Under the pieces are notes generated by a model. That model was not told the DNA's origin, did no database searches, and worked only from the letters and a program-made list of their open reading frames with translations. From Agromyces larvae (GTDB taxonomy: Bacteria > Actinomycetota > Actinomycetes > Actinomycetales > Microbacteriaceae): a DNA stretch of 64,000 nucleotides. The stretch spans positions 682,001-746,000 of the forward strand of contig NZ_CP094528.1 in the NCBI RefSeq assembly GCF_022811705.1, written 5' to 3'. A program made the translations under genes and the position numbers. Positions 12,811 through 26,333 of this stretch are shown in pieces; positions within the stretch are counted from its first letter, which is position 1; each line of letters starts with the position of its first letter.

Positions 12811-13617
12811 GTGGTGCAGCGACGCCTGGACTCGGCGTTGGCCGACGCCGGGCTCGCCCGGTCGCGCACGCACGCGGCGACGCTCATCGCGTCGGGCGCG
12901 GTGCGGGTCGACGGGCGACCCGTCGTGAAACCGTCGCACCGGGTCGGCGACGACGCCCGACTCGAGGTCGACGAGGTCGACCACTACGTGAGCCGCGCTG
13001 CGCACAAGTTGATCGCGGCGCTGGACGGATTCGACGTCGATCCGGCGGGCCGCGTCGTGCTCGACGCGGGCGCGTCGACCGGCGGGTTCACCCAGGTGCT
13101 GCTCGAGCGCGACGCGCGGCAGGTGCTCGCGGTCGACGTCGGACACGGGCAGCTCGCGCCGTCACTGGTCGGCGCACCCGGATTGGTGCTCGTCGAGGGC
13201 TGCAACGTGCGGGACCTCGACGCCGAACGGCTCGCCGAACTGACCGGGGTCGCCGAGCGGCCGACGCTGGTCACCGCCGATCTCTCGTTCATCTCGCTCA
13301 CCACGGTGCTGCCCGCGCTGCGGCGCACCGCGGACGAGGCCGCCGAGTTCGTGCTGCTCGTCAAGCCGCAGTTCGAGGTCGGGCGCGGGGGCGTGCGCGA
13401 AGGGGTGGTCCGGGATGCGGCGCTGCAGGCGGATGCCGTCGCGGGCGTGATGTGGGCCGGGTTCGACCTCGGTCTCGGTGTGGGCGGTGTGCTCTCCTCC
13501 CCAATCGCCGGAACGCACGGCAATCGCGAGTTCCTGCTGCATCTGCGTCCGGGTGCGGGCGGGCATCCGACAGAATGGTTGGGTCGTATCGAGGGCCTGA
13601 CAGGAGGAGCCCGGTGA
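12811..13617 (+). CDS. tlyA: TlyA-family 2'-O-methyltransferase (16S/23S rRNA)
   Basis: The protein has 268 aa. An S4 RNA-binding domain covers about residues 1-60 (RRLDSALADAGLARSRT), then an FtsJ-like methyltransferase domain with the SAM motif LDAGASTGGFTQ (about 84-95) and TADLSFISL. TlyA of mycobacteria methylates the 2'-OH of one cytidine in each of 16S and 23S rRNA, and loss gives capreomycin resistance. It starts at GTG 12811 (or the adjacent GTG 12814), 3 nt after the small protein, and its stop overlaps the nadK start as GTGA. Confidence 0.93.
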   Translation: MVQRRLDSALADAGLARSRTHAATLIASGAVRVDGRPVVKPSHRVGDDARLEVDEVDHYVSRAAHKLIAALDGFDVDPAGRVVLDAGASTGGFTQVLLERDARQVLAVDVGHGQLAPSLVGAPGLVLVEGCNVRDLDAERLAELTGVAERPTLVTADLSFISLTTVLPALRRTADEAAEFVLLVKPQFEVGRGGVREGVVRDAALQADAVAGVMWAGFDLGLGVGGVLSSPIAGTHGNREFLLHLRPGAGGHPTEWLGRIEGLTGGAR

Positions 13618-14528
13618 ACCAGGCACGTCACTTCCTCGTGGTCGCCCATACCGGCCGCGAGGCCGCGCTCGAGGCCACCCGGGAGGTGTGCGCGCAGCTG
13701 CTCGCCGAGGGGGCGGTGCCGGTCATCGCCGAGGACCACTGGGACGATGTGCACGCCTACCTGCCCGACCTGAACGGCCGGGTGCGCCCGCTCGAGCAGA
13801 TCGACCCGGCCCGGATCGAACTGGCGATCGTGCTCGGCGGCGACGGCACCATCCTTCGGGCCGCCGAGCTCACCCGCGATCTGCCGATCCCGTTGCTCGG
13901 GGTGAACCTCGGTCACGTCGGGTTCCTCGCCGAGAGCGAACGGGACGATCTCGGGTACACCGTGACGCGGGCGCTCGCGCGCGACTACACGGTCGAAGAG
14001 CGCATGACGCTGTCGGTGCGGGCGAAGGTCGGCACCGAGGTCGTCTACGAGGGGTGGGCGCTGAACGAAGCGACCATCGAGAAGGCCGAACGCGAGCGCA
14101 TGCTCGAGGTGGTGATCGAGGTCGACCGCCGGCCGCTGTCGTCGTTCGGCTGCGATGGCGTGGTGATGTCGACGCCGACCGGGTCGACGGCGTACTCGTT
14201 CTCGGCCGGGGGTCCGGTCGTGTGGCCGACGGTCGAGGCGCTGCTGCTCGTGCCGCTGAGCGCGCACGCACTGTTCGCACGACCGATCGTCGTGGGGCCG
14301 GAATCGTCGCTCGCCGTCGAGGTGCTGCAGCGCACCGACGCGGCCGCGGTGATCTGGTGCGATGGGCGGCGGATGTTCGATCTGCCGCCGGGTGCGCGCG
14401 TCGTCGTGCGTCGGTCACCGGTGCCGGTGCGGCTCGCCCGCCTGCACGAGGCGCCCTTCACCGATCGACTCGTCAACAAGTTCGACCTGCCGGTGACCGG
14501 CTGGCGCGGGCCGGTGGGTCGCGAATGA
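13614..14528 (+). CDS. nadK: NAD kinase
   Basis: The protein has 304 aa. The ATP/NAD kinase motifs are clear: GGDGT (residues 75-79), NLGHVGFLAE, and TPTGSTAYSFSAGGP. It phosphorylates NAD to NADP in the cytosol. The start GTG 13614 has a strong AGGAGG (13602-13607) and overlaps the tlyA stop by 4 bp, so translation is coupled. Upstream in-frame codons exist but lie within tlyA and are not needed. Confidence 0.96.
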   Translation: MNQARHFLVVAHTGREAALEATREVCAQLLAEGAVPVIAEDHWDDVHAYLPDLNGRVRPLEQIDPARIELAIVLGGDGTILRAAELTRDLPIPLLGVNLGHVGFLAESERDDLGYTVTRALARDYTVEERMTLSVRAKVGTEVVYEGWALNEATIEKAERERMLEVVIEVDRRPLSSFGCDGVVMSTPTGSTAYSFSAGGPVVWPTVEALLLVPLSAHALFARPIVVGPESSLAVEVLQRTDAAAVIWCDGRRMFDLPPGARVVVRRSPVPVRLARLHEAPFTDRLVNKFDLPVTGWRGPVGRE

Positions 14529-14550
14529 GTGCTGTGAGCGAGGGACGCGC

Positions 14551-18706
<4,156 letters not shown>

Positions 18707-18710
<4 letters not shown>

Positions 18711-19609
18711 CCGCGGCCGGCGTCGACGGGTATCTGCGGCATCTCGCCGTCGAGCGGGGGCTGGCCGCCAACACGCTCGCGGCCTACCGGCGCGACCTCG
18801 CGATCTACGACGGATGGCTCGGGGCCCGGGGCATCCGCGACCTCGCCGCCGTGACCGAGACCGACCTCTCGGACTTCCAGCGTCACCTCGCCACCGAGCG
18901 GCAGCCGACGCTGGCGACCAGCTCGATCGCACGCGTGCTGTCGGCCGTGCGCGGACTGCACCGATTCCTCGTCGCCGAGGGCGAGGTCGAGATGGACGCG
19001 TCGCGCGACGTACGGCCGCCGAAGCCGCCGCGCCGGCTGCCGAAGGCGATCCCCGTCGAGGAGGTCGAGGCGTTGCTCGCCGCGACCGACGGCGACGAAC
19101 CGCTGCGGCTGCGCGACCGCGCCGTGCTCGAACTGCTCTACGCGACCGGTGCGCGGGTGTCGGAACTCACCGCGCTGAACGTCGACGACCTCGTCGACGA
19201 CGAGGTGATCCGGCTGTTCGGCAAGGGCGGCAAGCAGCGCATCGTGCCGGTCGGGCGGTACGCCCGCACCGCGCTCGACGCGTACCTGGTGCGCGCCCGC
19301 CCCTTGCTGTCGGCCCGCGGCCGGGCGACGCCCGCGCTCTTCCTCGGCGCACGCGGCGGGCGTCTCGGCCGGCAGACGGTGTGGGACCTCGTCACGGATG
19401 CCGCGGAGCGCGCCGGCATCACGGCGGACGTGTCGCCGCACACCCTGCGGCACTCGTTCGCGACCCACCTGCTGGCGGGCGGCGCCGACGTGCGCGTCGT
19501 CCAGGAGCTGCTCGGCCACTCGTCGGTGGCGACCACGCAGATCTACACGCTGGTCACGGTCGACACACTCCGCGAGATGTACACGCAGGCGCACCCACGT
19601 GCTCGCTAG
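18707..19609 (+). CDS. xerD: Tyrosine recombinase XerD
   Basis: The protein has 300 aa, the usual XerD length. An N-terminal SAM-like core-binding domain covers 1-110, and the catalytic residues are Arg150 (ATGARVSE), Lys176, His245-x-x-Arg248 (HTLRH), His271 (GHSS) and Tyr280. With XerC it resolves chromosome dimers at dif. GTG 18707 has AGGGGGA upstream and overlaps the NUDIX stop. A chromosomal XerD rather than a phage integrase is supported by the housekeeping context with parA-like, scpA and scpB. Confidence 0.93.
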
Positions 19610-19612
19610 AAT
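19607..19612 (+). promoter_or_regulatory. Putative -10 element for the parA-like gene
   Basis: TAGAAT overlaps the stop codon of xerD and lies 51 bp ahead of the next GTG, which has its own GAGGAG site. It suggests an internal promoter for the segregation genes. Confidence 0.35.
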
Positions 19613-19663
19613 CGACCAAGCAACCGGGCTGGGAACATCGGCCGACGAGGAGATGGATCGCAC

Positions 19664-20551
19664 GTGATCGAGCAGACACAGGACCCTGCGGACGGCACGG
19701 CCTCCCTGGATCCCGAGCTCGGTCCCACCGGTCGACCGCTGCGCGACTTCCCCGAGCCCGCACCGCTGCGCTCGCACGGGCCCGCCCGGGTGATCGCGCT
19801 GTGCAACCAGAAGGGCGGCGTCGGCAAGACGACCACGACGATCAACCTGGGGGCGGCGCTCGCGGACGCGGGCCGGCGGGTGCTCGCGGTCGACTTCGAC
19901 CCGCAGGGCGCGCTGTCCGCCGGGCTCGGGGTGCAGACCCACGACGTCCCCACGATCTACGACCTGCTGCTGTCGCGTCAGCTCGAGCCGAGCGACGCCA
20001 TCCAGCGCACGGGGGTCGCCGGGCTGGACGTGATCCCCGCGAACATCGACCTCTCCGCGGCCGAGGTGCACCTCGTCAGCGAGGTCGCCCGCGAGCAGAT
20101 CCTGGCCGGTGTGCTGCGTCGGGTCGCCGGCGACTACGACGTCATCCTCATCGACTGCCAGCCGTCGCTCGGTCTGCTCACCGTGAACGCGCTGACCGCC
20201 AGCCACGGCGTGATCATCCCGCTCGAGTGCGAGTACTTCGCGCTGCGCGGGGTGGCGTTGCTGATCGAGACGATCGACAAGGTCCGCGACCGGCTGAACC
20301 CGGCGATCTCGCTCGACGGCATCCTCGCGACGATGTACGACGCCCGCACGCTGCACTCGCGCGAGGTGCTCGAGCGCGTCGTCGAGGCGTTCGGCGACCG
20401 CGTCCTCGAGACGGTCATCACCCGCACGGTGAAGTTCCCCGACGCGACCGTCGCCGCCACCCCCATCACCGAGTTCGCCCCCGAGCACGCGGCGTCGCGG
20501 GCGTATCGTCAGCTCGCCAGGGAGCTGGTCTTCCGTGGCGCGGTCGCGTGA
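19664..20551 (+). CDS. ParA-like ATPase of the PldP type
   Basis: The protein has 295 aa. The deviant Walker A is QKGGVGKTTTT (Lys50 signature lysine), with VDFDPQGALSAGLG and IDCQPSLGLLTVNAL, as in ParA/Soj. An orphan ParA next to scpA and scpB and without parB matches PldP of Corynebacterium, a ParA-like division protein. The true parAB pair would lie elsewhere near oriC. GTG 19664 has GAGGAG 14 nt upstream. The stop lies inside the scpA start region (17-bp overlap). Confidence 0.85.
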   Translation: MIEQTQDPADGTASLDPELGPTGRPLRDFPEPAPLRSHGPARVIALCNQKGGVGKTTTTINLGAALADAGRRVLAVDFDPQGALSAGLGVQTHDVPTIYDLLLSRQLEPSDAIQRTGVAGLDVIPANIDLSAAEVHLVSEVAREQILAGVLRRVAGDYDVILIDCQPSLGLLTVNALTASHGVIIPLECEYFALRGVALLIETIDKVRDRLNPAISLDGILATMYDARTLHSREVLERVVEAFGDRVLETVITRTVKFPDATVAATPITEFAPEHAASRAYRQLARELVFRGAVA

Positions 20552-21377
20552 GCCGGTCGGCGCGGCGGTGACGGATGCCCCCGACGCGGGCGTCGACAGC
20601 GGGTTCCGCGTCGCGCTCGCGAACTTCGAGGGGCCGTTCGATCTGCTGCTGTCGCTGATCGCCAAGCACGAGCTCGACATCACCGAGGTCGCGCTGTCGA
20701 AGGTGACCGACGAGTTCATCGGCTACCTGAAGGGGCTCGACTCCGCCGAGGACCTCGACCGGGCCTCGGAGTTCCTCGTCGTCGCTGCGACCCTGCTCGA
20801 CCTGAAGGTGGCTGGGCTGCTGCCGCAGGGCGAACTGGTCGACGCCGAGGACGTCGCCCTCCTGGAGGCACGCGACCTGCTGTTCGCGCGGCTGCTGCAG
20901 TACCGCGCGTTCAAGGAGGCGTCACGGTGGTTCGCGGCGCGGCTCGAGGCCGAGGCGCTGCGGCATCCGCGCACCGTGCCGCTCGAGGAGCGGTTCCGCG
21001 AGCGGGTGCCCGAACTGCGCTGGACCCTCACCGTCGACGACTTCGCCGCACTCGCCGTGCTCGCGCTCACCCCCCGCGACGCGCCGATCGTCGGTCTCGA
21101 TCACCTGCACGCGCCGCTCGTCTCGATCCGCGAGCAGGCCGCCCACGTCGTCGCCGTGCTGCGACGCGGCGAACCGGTGACGTTCCGCCAGCTCATCGCC
21201 GGCGTCGACCGGTCGGGTGTGGTGGTCGCGCGGTTCCTCGCCGTGCTCGAGCTGTACCGGCACGCCGCCATCGGATTCGAGCAGGTCGAACCGTTGGGCG
21301 AACTCACGCTTCGCTGGGCGGCCGAGCACTGGTCGGACACGAACCTCGACAGTCTGGGAGCCGACTATGACGACTGA
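20535..21377 (+). CDS. scpA: Segregation and condensation protein A
   Basis: The protein has 280 aa. The N-terminal signature FEGPFDLLLSLIAKHELDITEV is that of ScpA, the kleisin of the bacterial SMC condensin, and the C-terminal winged-helix (TFRQLIAGVDRSGVVVARFLAVLEL) contacts SMC. It overlaps both the parA-like gene and scpB, so the three are coupled. The smc gene is not in the window. Confidence 0.95.
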   Translation: MARSREPVGAAVTDAPDAGVDSGFRVALANFEGPFDLLLSLIAKHELDITEVALSKVTDEFIGYLKGLDSAEDLDRASEFLVVAATLLDLKVAGLLPQGELVDAEDVALLEARDLLFARLLQYRAFKEASRWFAARLEAEALRHPRTVPLEERFRERVPELRWTLTVDDFAALAVLALTPRDAPIVGLDHLHAPLVSIREQAAHVVAVLRRGEPVTFRQLIAGVDRSGVVVARFLAVLELYRHAAIGFEQVEPLGELTLRWAAEHWSDTNLDSLGADYDD

Positions 21378-22086
21378 TCACGACGCGGCCGCCGCAGCCC
21401 CGGCAGCCGCCGCGCCTACGGCCGATCCGCCTCCCGAACTCTCGGTGGCGACGCCGCTCGACGTGCCCGGCCAGCCGCGCCTGGACCTCGATCGGGCACT
21501 GGAGGCCCTGCTGTTCGTCGCCGACCGGCCGATCAGCACGGTGGCGCTGGCTGCGGCGGTCGCCCGACCGGTCGCCGAGATCCGCGCGTCGATCGCCCGG
21601 CTGGTCGCCGACTACGACGGCGGTGCGCCGTCGGGCGAGCCGCGCACCGACGAAGCGGCACCGACCGATGCGACGGGGGAGCGGGGCATCCGCCGGGGAT
21701 TCGAGCTGCGCGAGGTCGGCGGCGGCTGGAGGTTCTACGCGCGCGCCGACTACGACGCCCTGATCGCAGGGTACGTGATCGAGCAGTCGACGCAGAAGCT
21801 CTCGCAGGCCGCGCTCGAGACGCTCGCCGTGGTCGCGTACAAGCAGCCGATCTCGCGATCGGCGATCGCGGCGATCCGTGCCGTGAACGTCGACTCGGTC
21901 GTGCGCACCCTCGCGGGTCGCGGCCTCATCACCGAGGTCGACACCGATCCCGAGACCGGCGCCATCCTCTACGGGACCACCGACCAGCTGCTCGAGCACC
22001 TCGGCATCACCTCGCTCGACGAGCTGCCGCCGGTCTCGCCGCTGCTTGACGACGGACAGGGGGGCTTCGATGTCGACCGGGCGTGA
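21367..22086 (+). CDS. scpB: Segregation and condensation protein B
   Basis: The protein has 239 aa. After an Ala/Pro-rich leader (1-35) comes the ScpB winged-helix pair: LDRALEALLFVADRPIS and TQKLSQAALETLAVVAYKQPISR. It binds ScpA in the SMC complex. ATG 21367 overlaps scpA by 11 bp, and the 3' end overlaps the rluB start. An insertion rich in Gly/Thr/Ala (about 80-105) is a little unusual. Confidence 0.94.
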   Translation: MTTDHDAAAAAPAAAAPTADPPPELSVATPLDVPGQPRLDLDRALEALLFVADRPISTVALAAAVARPVAEIRASIARLVADYDGGAPSGEPRTDEAAPTDATGERGIRRGFELREVGGGWRFYARADYDALIAGYVIEQSTQKLSQAALETLAVVAYKQPISRSAIAAIRAVNVDSVVRTLAGRGLITEVDTDPETGAILYGTTDQLLEHLGITSLDELPPVSPLLDDGQGGFDVDRA

Positions 22087-22894
22087 CGACGGAGGCGAGC
22101 GCCCTTCGACGGGCTCGGGGAGCCCTGCGGCGCATCCCGAGGGCGAGCGCCTGCAGAAGGTGCTCGCCGCGGCGGGCGTCGCGAGCCGCCGCGTGAGCGA
22201 GCAGTACATCGTCGAGGGTCGCGTGCGCGTGAACGGTCAGGTCGTGACCGAGCTCGGCCGACGCGTCGACCCGAAGCACGACCGCGTCGAGGTCGACGGC
22301 GTCGCCGTGCAGCTCGACACCGCGAAGCGCTACTACCTGCTGAACAAGCCGCGCGGCGTCGTCTCGTCGATGCGCGACGAGCAGGGCCGCCCCGACCTGC
22401 GCCGCTTCACCGACGACCTCGACGAACGGGTCTACAACGTGGGCCGGCTCGACCAGGACACCAGCGGTCTGCTGCTGCTCACCAACGACGGCGAGCTCGC
22501 GCACGTGCTCGCCCACCCCTCGTTCGGCGTCGAGAAGACGTACATCGCGAAGGTGCGCGGCCGGGTCACGCCGCAGACGCTGCAGCGGCTGAAGCAGGGG
22601 ATCGAACTCGAGGACGGCCCGATCGTGATCGATCGTGGGCGCATCCTGCAGAGCCAGTCGGGCGAGGGGTCCACGCTCGTCGAACTCACCCTGCACTCGG
22701 GCCGCAACCGCATCGTGCGACGCATGATGGCCGAGGTCGGACACCCCGTGATCGAACTCGTGCGCCGCCAGTTCGGGCCGCTGCACCTGGGCACCCTGCA
22801 GTCGGGCCGGATGCGCGAGTTGACTAAGGTGGAACTCGGCCAACTGCTCACCCTCTCGCGTGCCGCAGACGGCGGCCGCAAGCGAAAGGACTGA
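22070..22894 (+). CDS. rluB: rRNA pseudouridine synthase RluB/RsuA family
   Basis: The protein has 274 aa. An S4 domain (residues about 22-80: [20 protein letters not shown]) is followed by the RsuA/RluB catalytic motif [17 protein letters not shown] with the catalytic Asp, then [10 protein letters not shown]. It isomerises a uridine in rRNA, most likely 23S for this genomic context after scpB. ATG 22070 has AGGGGGG upstream; a longer in-frame start inside scpB is not needed. Confidence 0.92.
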   Translation: MSTGRDDGGERPSTGSGSPAAHPEGERLQKVLAAAGVASRRVSEQYIVEGRVRVNGQVVTELGRRVDPKHDRVEVDGVAVQLDTAKRYYLLNKPRGVVSSMRDEQGRPDLRRFTDDLDERVYNVGRLDQDTSGLLLLTNDGELAHVLAHPSFGVEKTYIAKVRGRVTPQTLQRLKQGIELEDGPIVIDRGRILQSQSGEGSTLVELTLHSGRNRIVRRMMAEVGHPVIELVRRQFGPLHLGTLQSGRMRELTKVELGQLLTLSRAADGGRKRKD

Positions 22895-22896
22895 GG

Positions 22897-23979
22897 TTGG
22901 TCGAGTCACGACTCACCGGGCCGGTGCGGGTCGTCGGCGTCGGCCTGCTCGGCACCAGCGTTGCGCTCGGGCTGCGCCAGCGCGGGGTCGAGGTGATCCT
23001 CGCGGATGCCTCGCCCACGCATGTGGCGATCGCGGTCGACCTCGGCGCCGGCCGCGCGGCCGCCCCGGGCGACGAACCCGAGCTCATCGTGGTGGCGGTG
23101 CCGCCCGACGTCACGGCGCAGGTCGTGGCATCCGAGCTCGCCGCCTTCCCCGATGCGATCGTGACCGACGTCGCGAGCGTGAAGGCCGGCATCCTGCAGG
23201 ACCTGCGCGACCAGGGCGCGGATGTCACGCGCTACCTCGGCTCGCACCCGCTCGCCGGCCGCGAACGCGGCGGGCCGCTCGCCGGCCGCGCCGACCTGTT
23301 CCAGGGGCGACCCTGGGTGGTCGCCGCCCACGACGACATCAGCTACCGGCGGGCGAGCGCGGTCGACGACCTCATCCTCGACCTCGGCGGCACGCTCGTC
23401 GAGATGACACCCGAACAGCACGATCGCGGCGTCGCGCTCATCTCGCACGTGCCGCAGGTGGTGTCGAGCCTCATGGCGCGCCGATTCATCGACGCACCGA
23501 GCGACGCACTCGGACTCGCCGGCCAGGGGGTGCGCGACGTCACGCGCGTCGCCGCGAGCGACCCCGACCTCTGGGTGCAGATCCTCGGCGCGAACGCGGC
23601 ATCCGTTCGCGACATCCTGGTCGCCTACCGCGACGACCTCGACCGCTTCATCGACGCCCTCGCCGACCCCGCCGCGCCCGGTGCGCGCCGGCGCGTCGCC
23701 GAAGAACTCGCGGGCGGCAACGCCGGCGTCTCGAGGCTGCCGGGCAAGCACGGCACCGACAAGCGGTTCGCGACGCTGACCGTGATGGTCGACGATCGCC
23801 CGGGCCAGCTCGCGCGCCTGCTCGCCGAGATCGGCGAGATCGGCGTGAACCTCGAAGACCTCCGGCTCGAACACGCGCAGGGCCGCCAGGTCGGCCTCGC
23901 CGAGATCGCCGTGCTCCCCGAGGCGGTCGACCGTCTCTCGACCGAGCTGGCCGCGCGCGGCTGGCGGATCGCAGGATGA
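22897..23979 (+). CDS. tyrA: Prephenate dehydrogenase
   Basis: The protein has 360 aa. The Rossmann motif [13 protein letters not shown], the active-site region [12 protein letters not shown] and a C-terminal ACT domain (from about residue 288, [19 protein letters not shown]) indicate TyrA, which makes 4-hydroxyphenylpyruvate for tyrosine and is likely feedback-regulated through the ACT domain. The start is a rare TTG (22897), chosen because AAAGGA (22885-22890) is well spaced and the next in-frame GTG (22924) would trim the domain. The stop overlaps the cmk ATG. Confidence 0.92.
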   Translation: MVESRLTGPVRVVGVGLLGTSVALGLRQRGVEVILADASPTHVAIAVDLGAGRAAAPGDEPELIVVAVPPDVTAQVVASELAAFPDAIVTDVASVKAGILQDLRDQGADVTRYLGSHPLAGRERGGPLAGRADLFQGRPWVVAAHDDISYRRASAVDDLILDLGGTLVEMTPEQHDRGVALISHVPQVVSSLMARRFIDAPSDALGLAGQGVRDVTRVAASDPDLWVQILGANAASVRDILVAYRDDLDRFIDALADPAAPGARRRVAEELAGGNAGVSRLPGKHGTDKRFATLTVMVDDRPGQLARLLAEIGEIGVNLEDLRLEHAQGRQVGLAEIAVLPEAVDRLSTELAARGWRIAG

Positions 23980-24671
23980 CCGTGACCCACGCCCTCGTCT
24001 ACCCGATCGTCGTCGCCGTCGACGGCCCTGCCGGCAGCGGCAAGTCCAGCGTCTCGAAGGCGGTCGCGCGCGAGCTCGGCTACGGGTTCCTCGACACCGG
24101 CGCGGCGTACCGCGCGCTCGCGTGGCACGCCGAGGCATCCGGCGTCGACACCGACGACGCGGCGTCGGTGATCGGATGCCTCGAGAGCTTCGACTACCGG
24201 ATCGGAACCGACCCCGCCGGGTACGGGGTGCACGTCGGCGACACCGACGTGACGAGCGCGATCCGAGAGCCGCACATCTCGGGCATCGTCAGCCGGGTCG
24301 CCCGCGTGCCCGAGGTGCGCACGCACCTGATCGAGCTGTTCCGCGCCATCATGGCGGCCGAGCCGCGGCCCGGCATCGTGGTCGAGGGCCGCGACATCAC
24401 CACGGTCGTCGCCCCCGACGCACCGGTGCGGGTGCTCCTCACCGCGTCGGAGGAGGTGCGGATGGCCCGGCGCGCAGCCGAACTCGCCGACGTGCCCGCC
24501 GAGGCGACCGCCGAGCAGTTGCGTGCCCGCGACCGGGCCGACTCGAAGGTGGTCGACTTCATGACCGCCGCCGAGGGTGTCGTCACCGTCGACTCGACCG
24601 AGCTGGACTTCGACGAGACGGTGGCCGCGGTGATCGCGGTCATCAGAGGTTCCCAGCCGGTCACTGGTTGA
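23976..24671 (+). CDS. cmk: Cytidylate kinase
   Basis: The protein has 231 aa. The P-loop [22 protein letters not shown] and [10 protein letters not shown] with the RRAAEL and RDRADS segments are standard for CMP kinase. It supplies CDP for nucleotide and lipid synthesis. The order rluB-tyrA-cmk-der is a conserved actinobacterial cluster. ATG 23976 overlaps the tyrA stop as ATGA. Confidence 0.96.
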   Translation: MTVTHALVYPIVVAVDGPAGSGKSSVSKAVARELGYGFLDTGAAYRALAWHAEASGVDTDDAASVIGCLESFDYRIGTDPAGYGVHVGDTDVTSAIREPHISGIVSRVARVPEVRTHLIELFRAIMAAEPRPGIVVEGRDITTVVAPDAPVRVLLTASEEVRMARRAAELADVPAEATAEQLRARDRADSKVVDFMTAAEGVVTVDSTELDFDETVAAVIAVIRGSQPVTG

Positions 24672-24736
24672 ATAGAGCGGGGGTCCGCGTGCACCGGCGG
24701 TTCGCCGTGCCCGCCCCGACGACTTGAGGAGACACC

Positions 24737-26245
24737 ATGACCGACCGCGACGACGAGTACGCAGGCCACGACGACGACCTCGCCGAGCGCCTCGCCGACG
24801 TCGACGAGGAGCTCGCCGACCAGCGTGCCGCCGCGCTGCGCTCGGGGCTCGAGGAGTACGAGCTCGACGACGAAGACCTCGCGCTGCTCGAACACGGCGA
24901 GGACGACGAAGACGGCGTGCGGTTCCTGCCCGCGTTGCCGGTCATCGCGATCGTCGGCCGCCCGAACGTCGGCAAGTCGGCGCTCGTGAACCGCATCATC
25001 GGCCGCCGCGAGGCGGTCGTCGAAGACGTGCCGGGTGTCACGCGCGACCGGGTGTCGTACAAGGGGGAGTGGCTCGACCGTCGGTTCACCGTCGTCGACA
25101 CCGGCGGCTGGGAGCCCGACGCGAAGGGCATCGACGCATCGGTCGCGGCGCAGGCCGAGGTCGCGATCGACCTGAGCGACGTGGTGCTGTTCGTCGTCGA
25201 TGCGACGGTCGGCGCCACGTCGACCGACGAGCACGTCGTGAAACTGCTGCGCAAGACGAACAAGCCCGTGTTCCTCGTGGCGAACAAGGTCGACGATGCC
25301 CGCCAGGAGCCCGAGGTGTACGCCCTCTGGAACCTCGGTCTCGGCGAGCCGTACCCCGTGTCGGCACTGCACGGCCGCGGTGTGGCCGACCTGCTCGACC
25401 AGGTGTTCAAGGTCCTGCCCGAAGTCTCGGCGGTCGCCAAGCAGGAGGTCGGCGGGCCGCGGCGCGTCGCGATCCTCGGCCGGCCGAACGTCGGCAAGAG
25501 CTCCCTGCTGAACAAGGCCGCCCGCGAGGAGCGGGTCGTGGTCAACGACCTCGCCGGCACCACCCGCGACCCCGTCGACGAGCAGATCGAGCTCGGCGGC
25601 AAGGTGTGGCGGTTCGTCGACACCGCCGGCATCCGCCGCCGCGTGCACCTGCAGCAGGGCGCCGACTTCTACGCGTCGCTGCGCACCCAGGCGGCGCTCG
25701 AGAAGGCCGAAGTCGCCGTCGTGCTGCTGGACGTCTCGCAGCCGATCAGCGAGCAGGACGTGCGCATCATCGACCTCGTGCTCGAATCGGGCCGTGCGCT
25801 CGTGCTCGCCTACAACAAGTGGGACCTGCTCGACGACGACCGCCGTCGCTACCTCGAACGCGAGATCGAACAGGACCTGCACCACGTCGCATGGGCGCCG
25901 CGGGTCAACATCTCGGCGAAGACCGGCCGGCACCTGGAGAAGCTCGTGCCGGCTCTCGAGACTGCGCTCGAGTCGTGGGACACGCGCATCCCGACCGGCA
26001 AGTTCAACGCGTTCCTCACCGAGCTCACGCAGGAGCACCCGCACCCGGTGCGCGGCGGCAAGCAGCCGCGCATCCTGTTCGGCACGCAGGCCTCGACCCG
26101 GCCGCCGACGTTCGTGCTGTTCACGACCGGGTTCCTCGACCCGGGCTACCGCCGGTTCATCCAGCGGCGCCTGCGCGAGGTCTACGGGTTCGAGGGCTCG
26201 CCGATCGTCGTGAACATGCGGGTGCGCGAGCGGCGGCAGCGCTAG
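24737..26245 (+). CDS. der: Ribosome biogenesis GTPase Der (EngA)
   Basis: The protein has 502 aa. It has an acidic N-terminal extension (1-65), then two tandem G domains with P-loops [13 protein letters not shown] and [13 protein letters not shown], and a C-terminal KH-like domain. Der assists 50S subunit assembly. ATG 24737 has GAGGAGA upstream. The 65-bp leader has a short hairpin (CGGCG-GTT-CGCCG inside 24691-24710) of uncertain meaning. Confidence 0.97.
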   Translation: MTDRDDEYAGHDDDLAERLADVDEELADQRAAALRSGLEEYELDDEDLALLEHGEDDEDGVRFLPALPVIAIVGRPNVGKSALVNRIIGRREAVVEDVPGVTRDRVSYKGEWLDRRFTVVDTGGWEPDAKGIDASVAAQAEVAIDLSDVVLFVVDATVGATSTDEHVVKLLRKTNKPVFLVANKVDDARQEPEVYALWNLGLGEPYPVSALHGRGVADLLDQVFKVLPEVSAVAKQEVGGPRRVAILGRPNVGKSSLLNKAAREERVVVNDLAGTTRDPVDEQIELGGKVWRFVDTAGIRRRVHLQQGADFYASLRTQAALEKAEVAVVLLDVSQPISEQDVRIIDLVLESGRALVLAYNKWDLLDDDRRRYLEREIEQDLHHVAWAPRVNISAKTGRHLEKLVPALETALESWDTRIPTGKFNAFLTELTQEHPHPVRGGKQPRILFGTQASTRPPTFVLFTTGFLDPGYRRFIQRRLREVYGFEGSPIVVNMRVRERRQR

Positions 26246-26254
26246 TCAGGGCAC

Positions 26255-26275
26255 GCGGACCGCGGTCAGGTCCGC
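26255..26275. terminator. Possible terminator between convergent der and MFS genes
   Basis: GCGGACC (26255-26261) pairs with GGTCCGC (26269-26275) around a 7-nt loop; part of the arm is repeated just downstream. There is no T-run, so the assignment is tentative. Confidence 0.4.
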
Positions 26276-26333
26276 GCGGTTAGGTCCGCGCCGCTCGGGG
26301 GTCTTGGGATGCGTCGCGCCCACCCCGGGCCAC

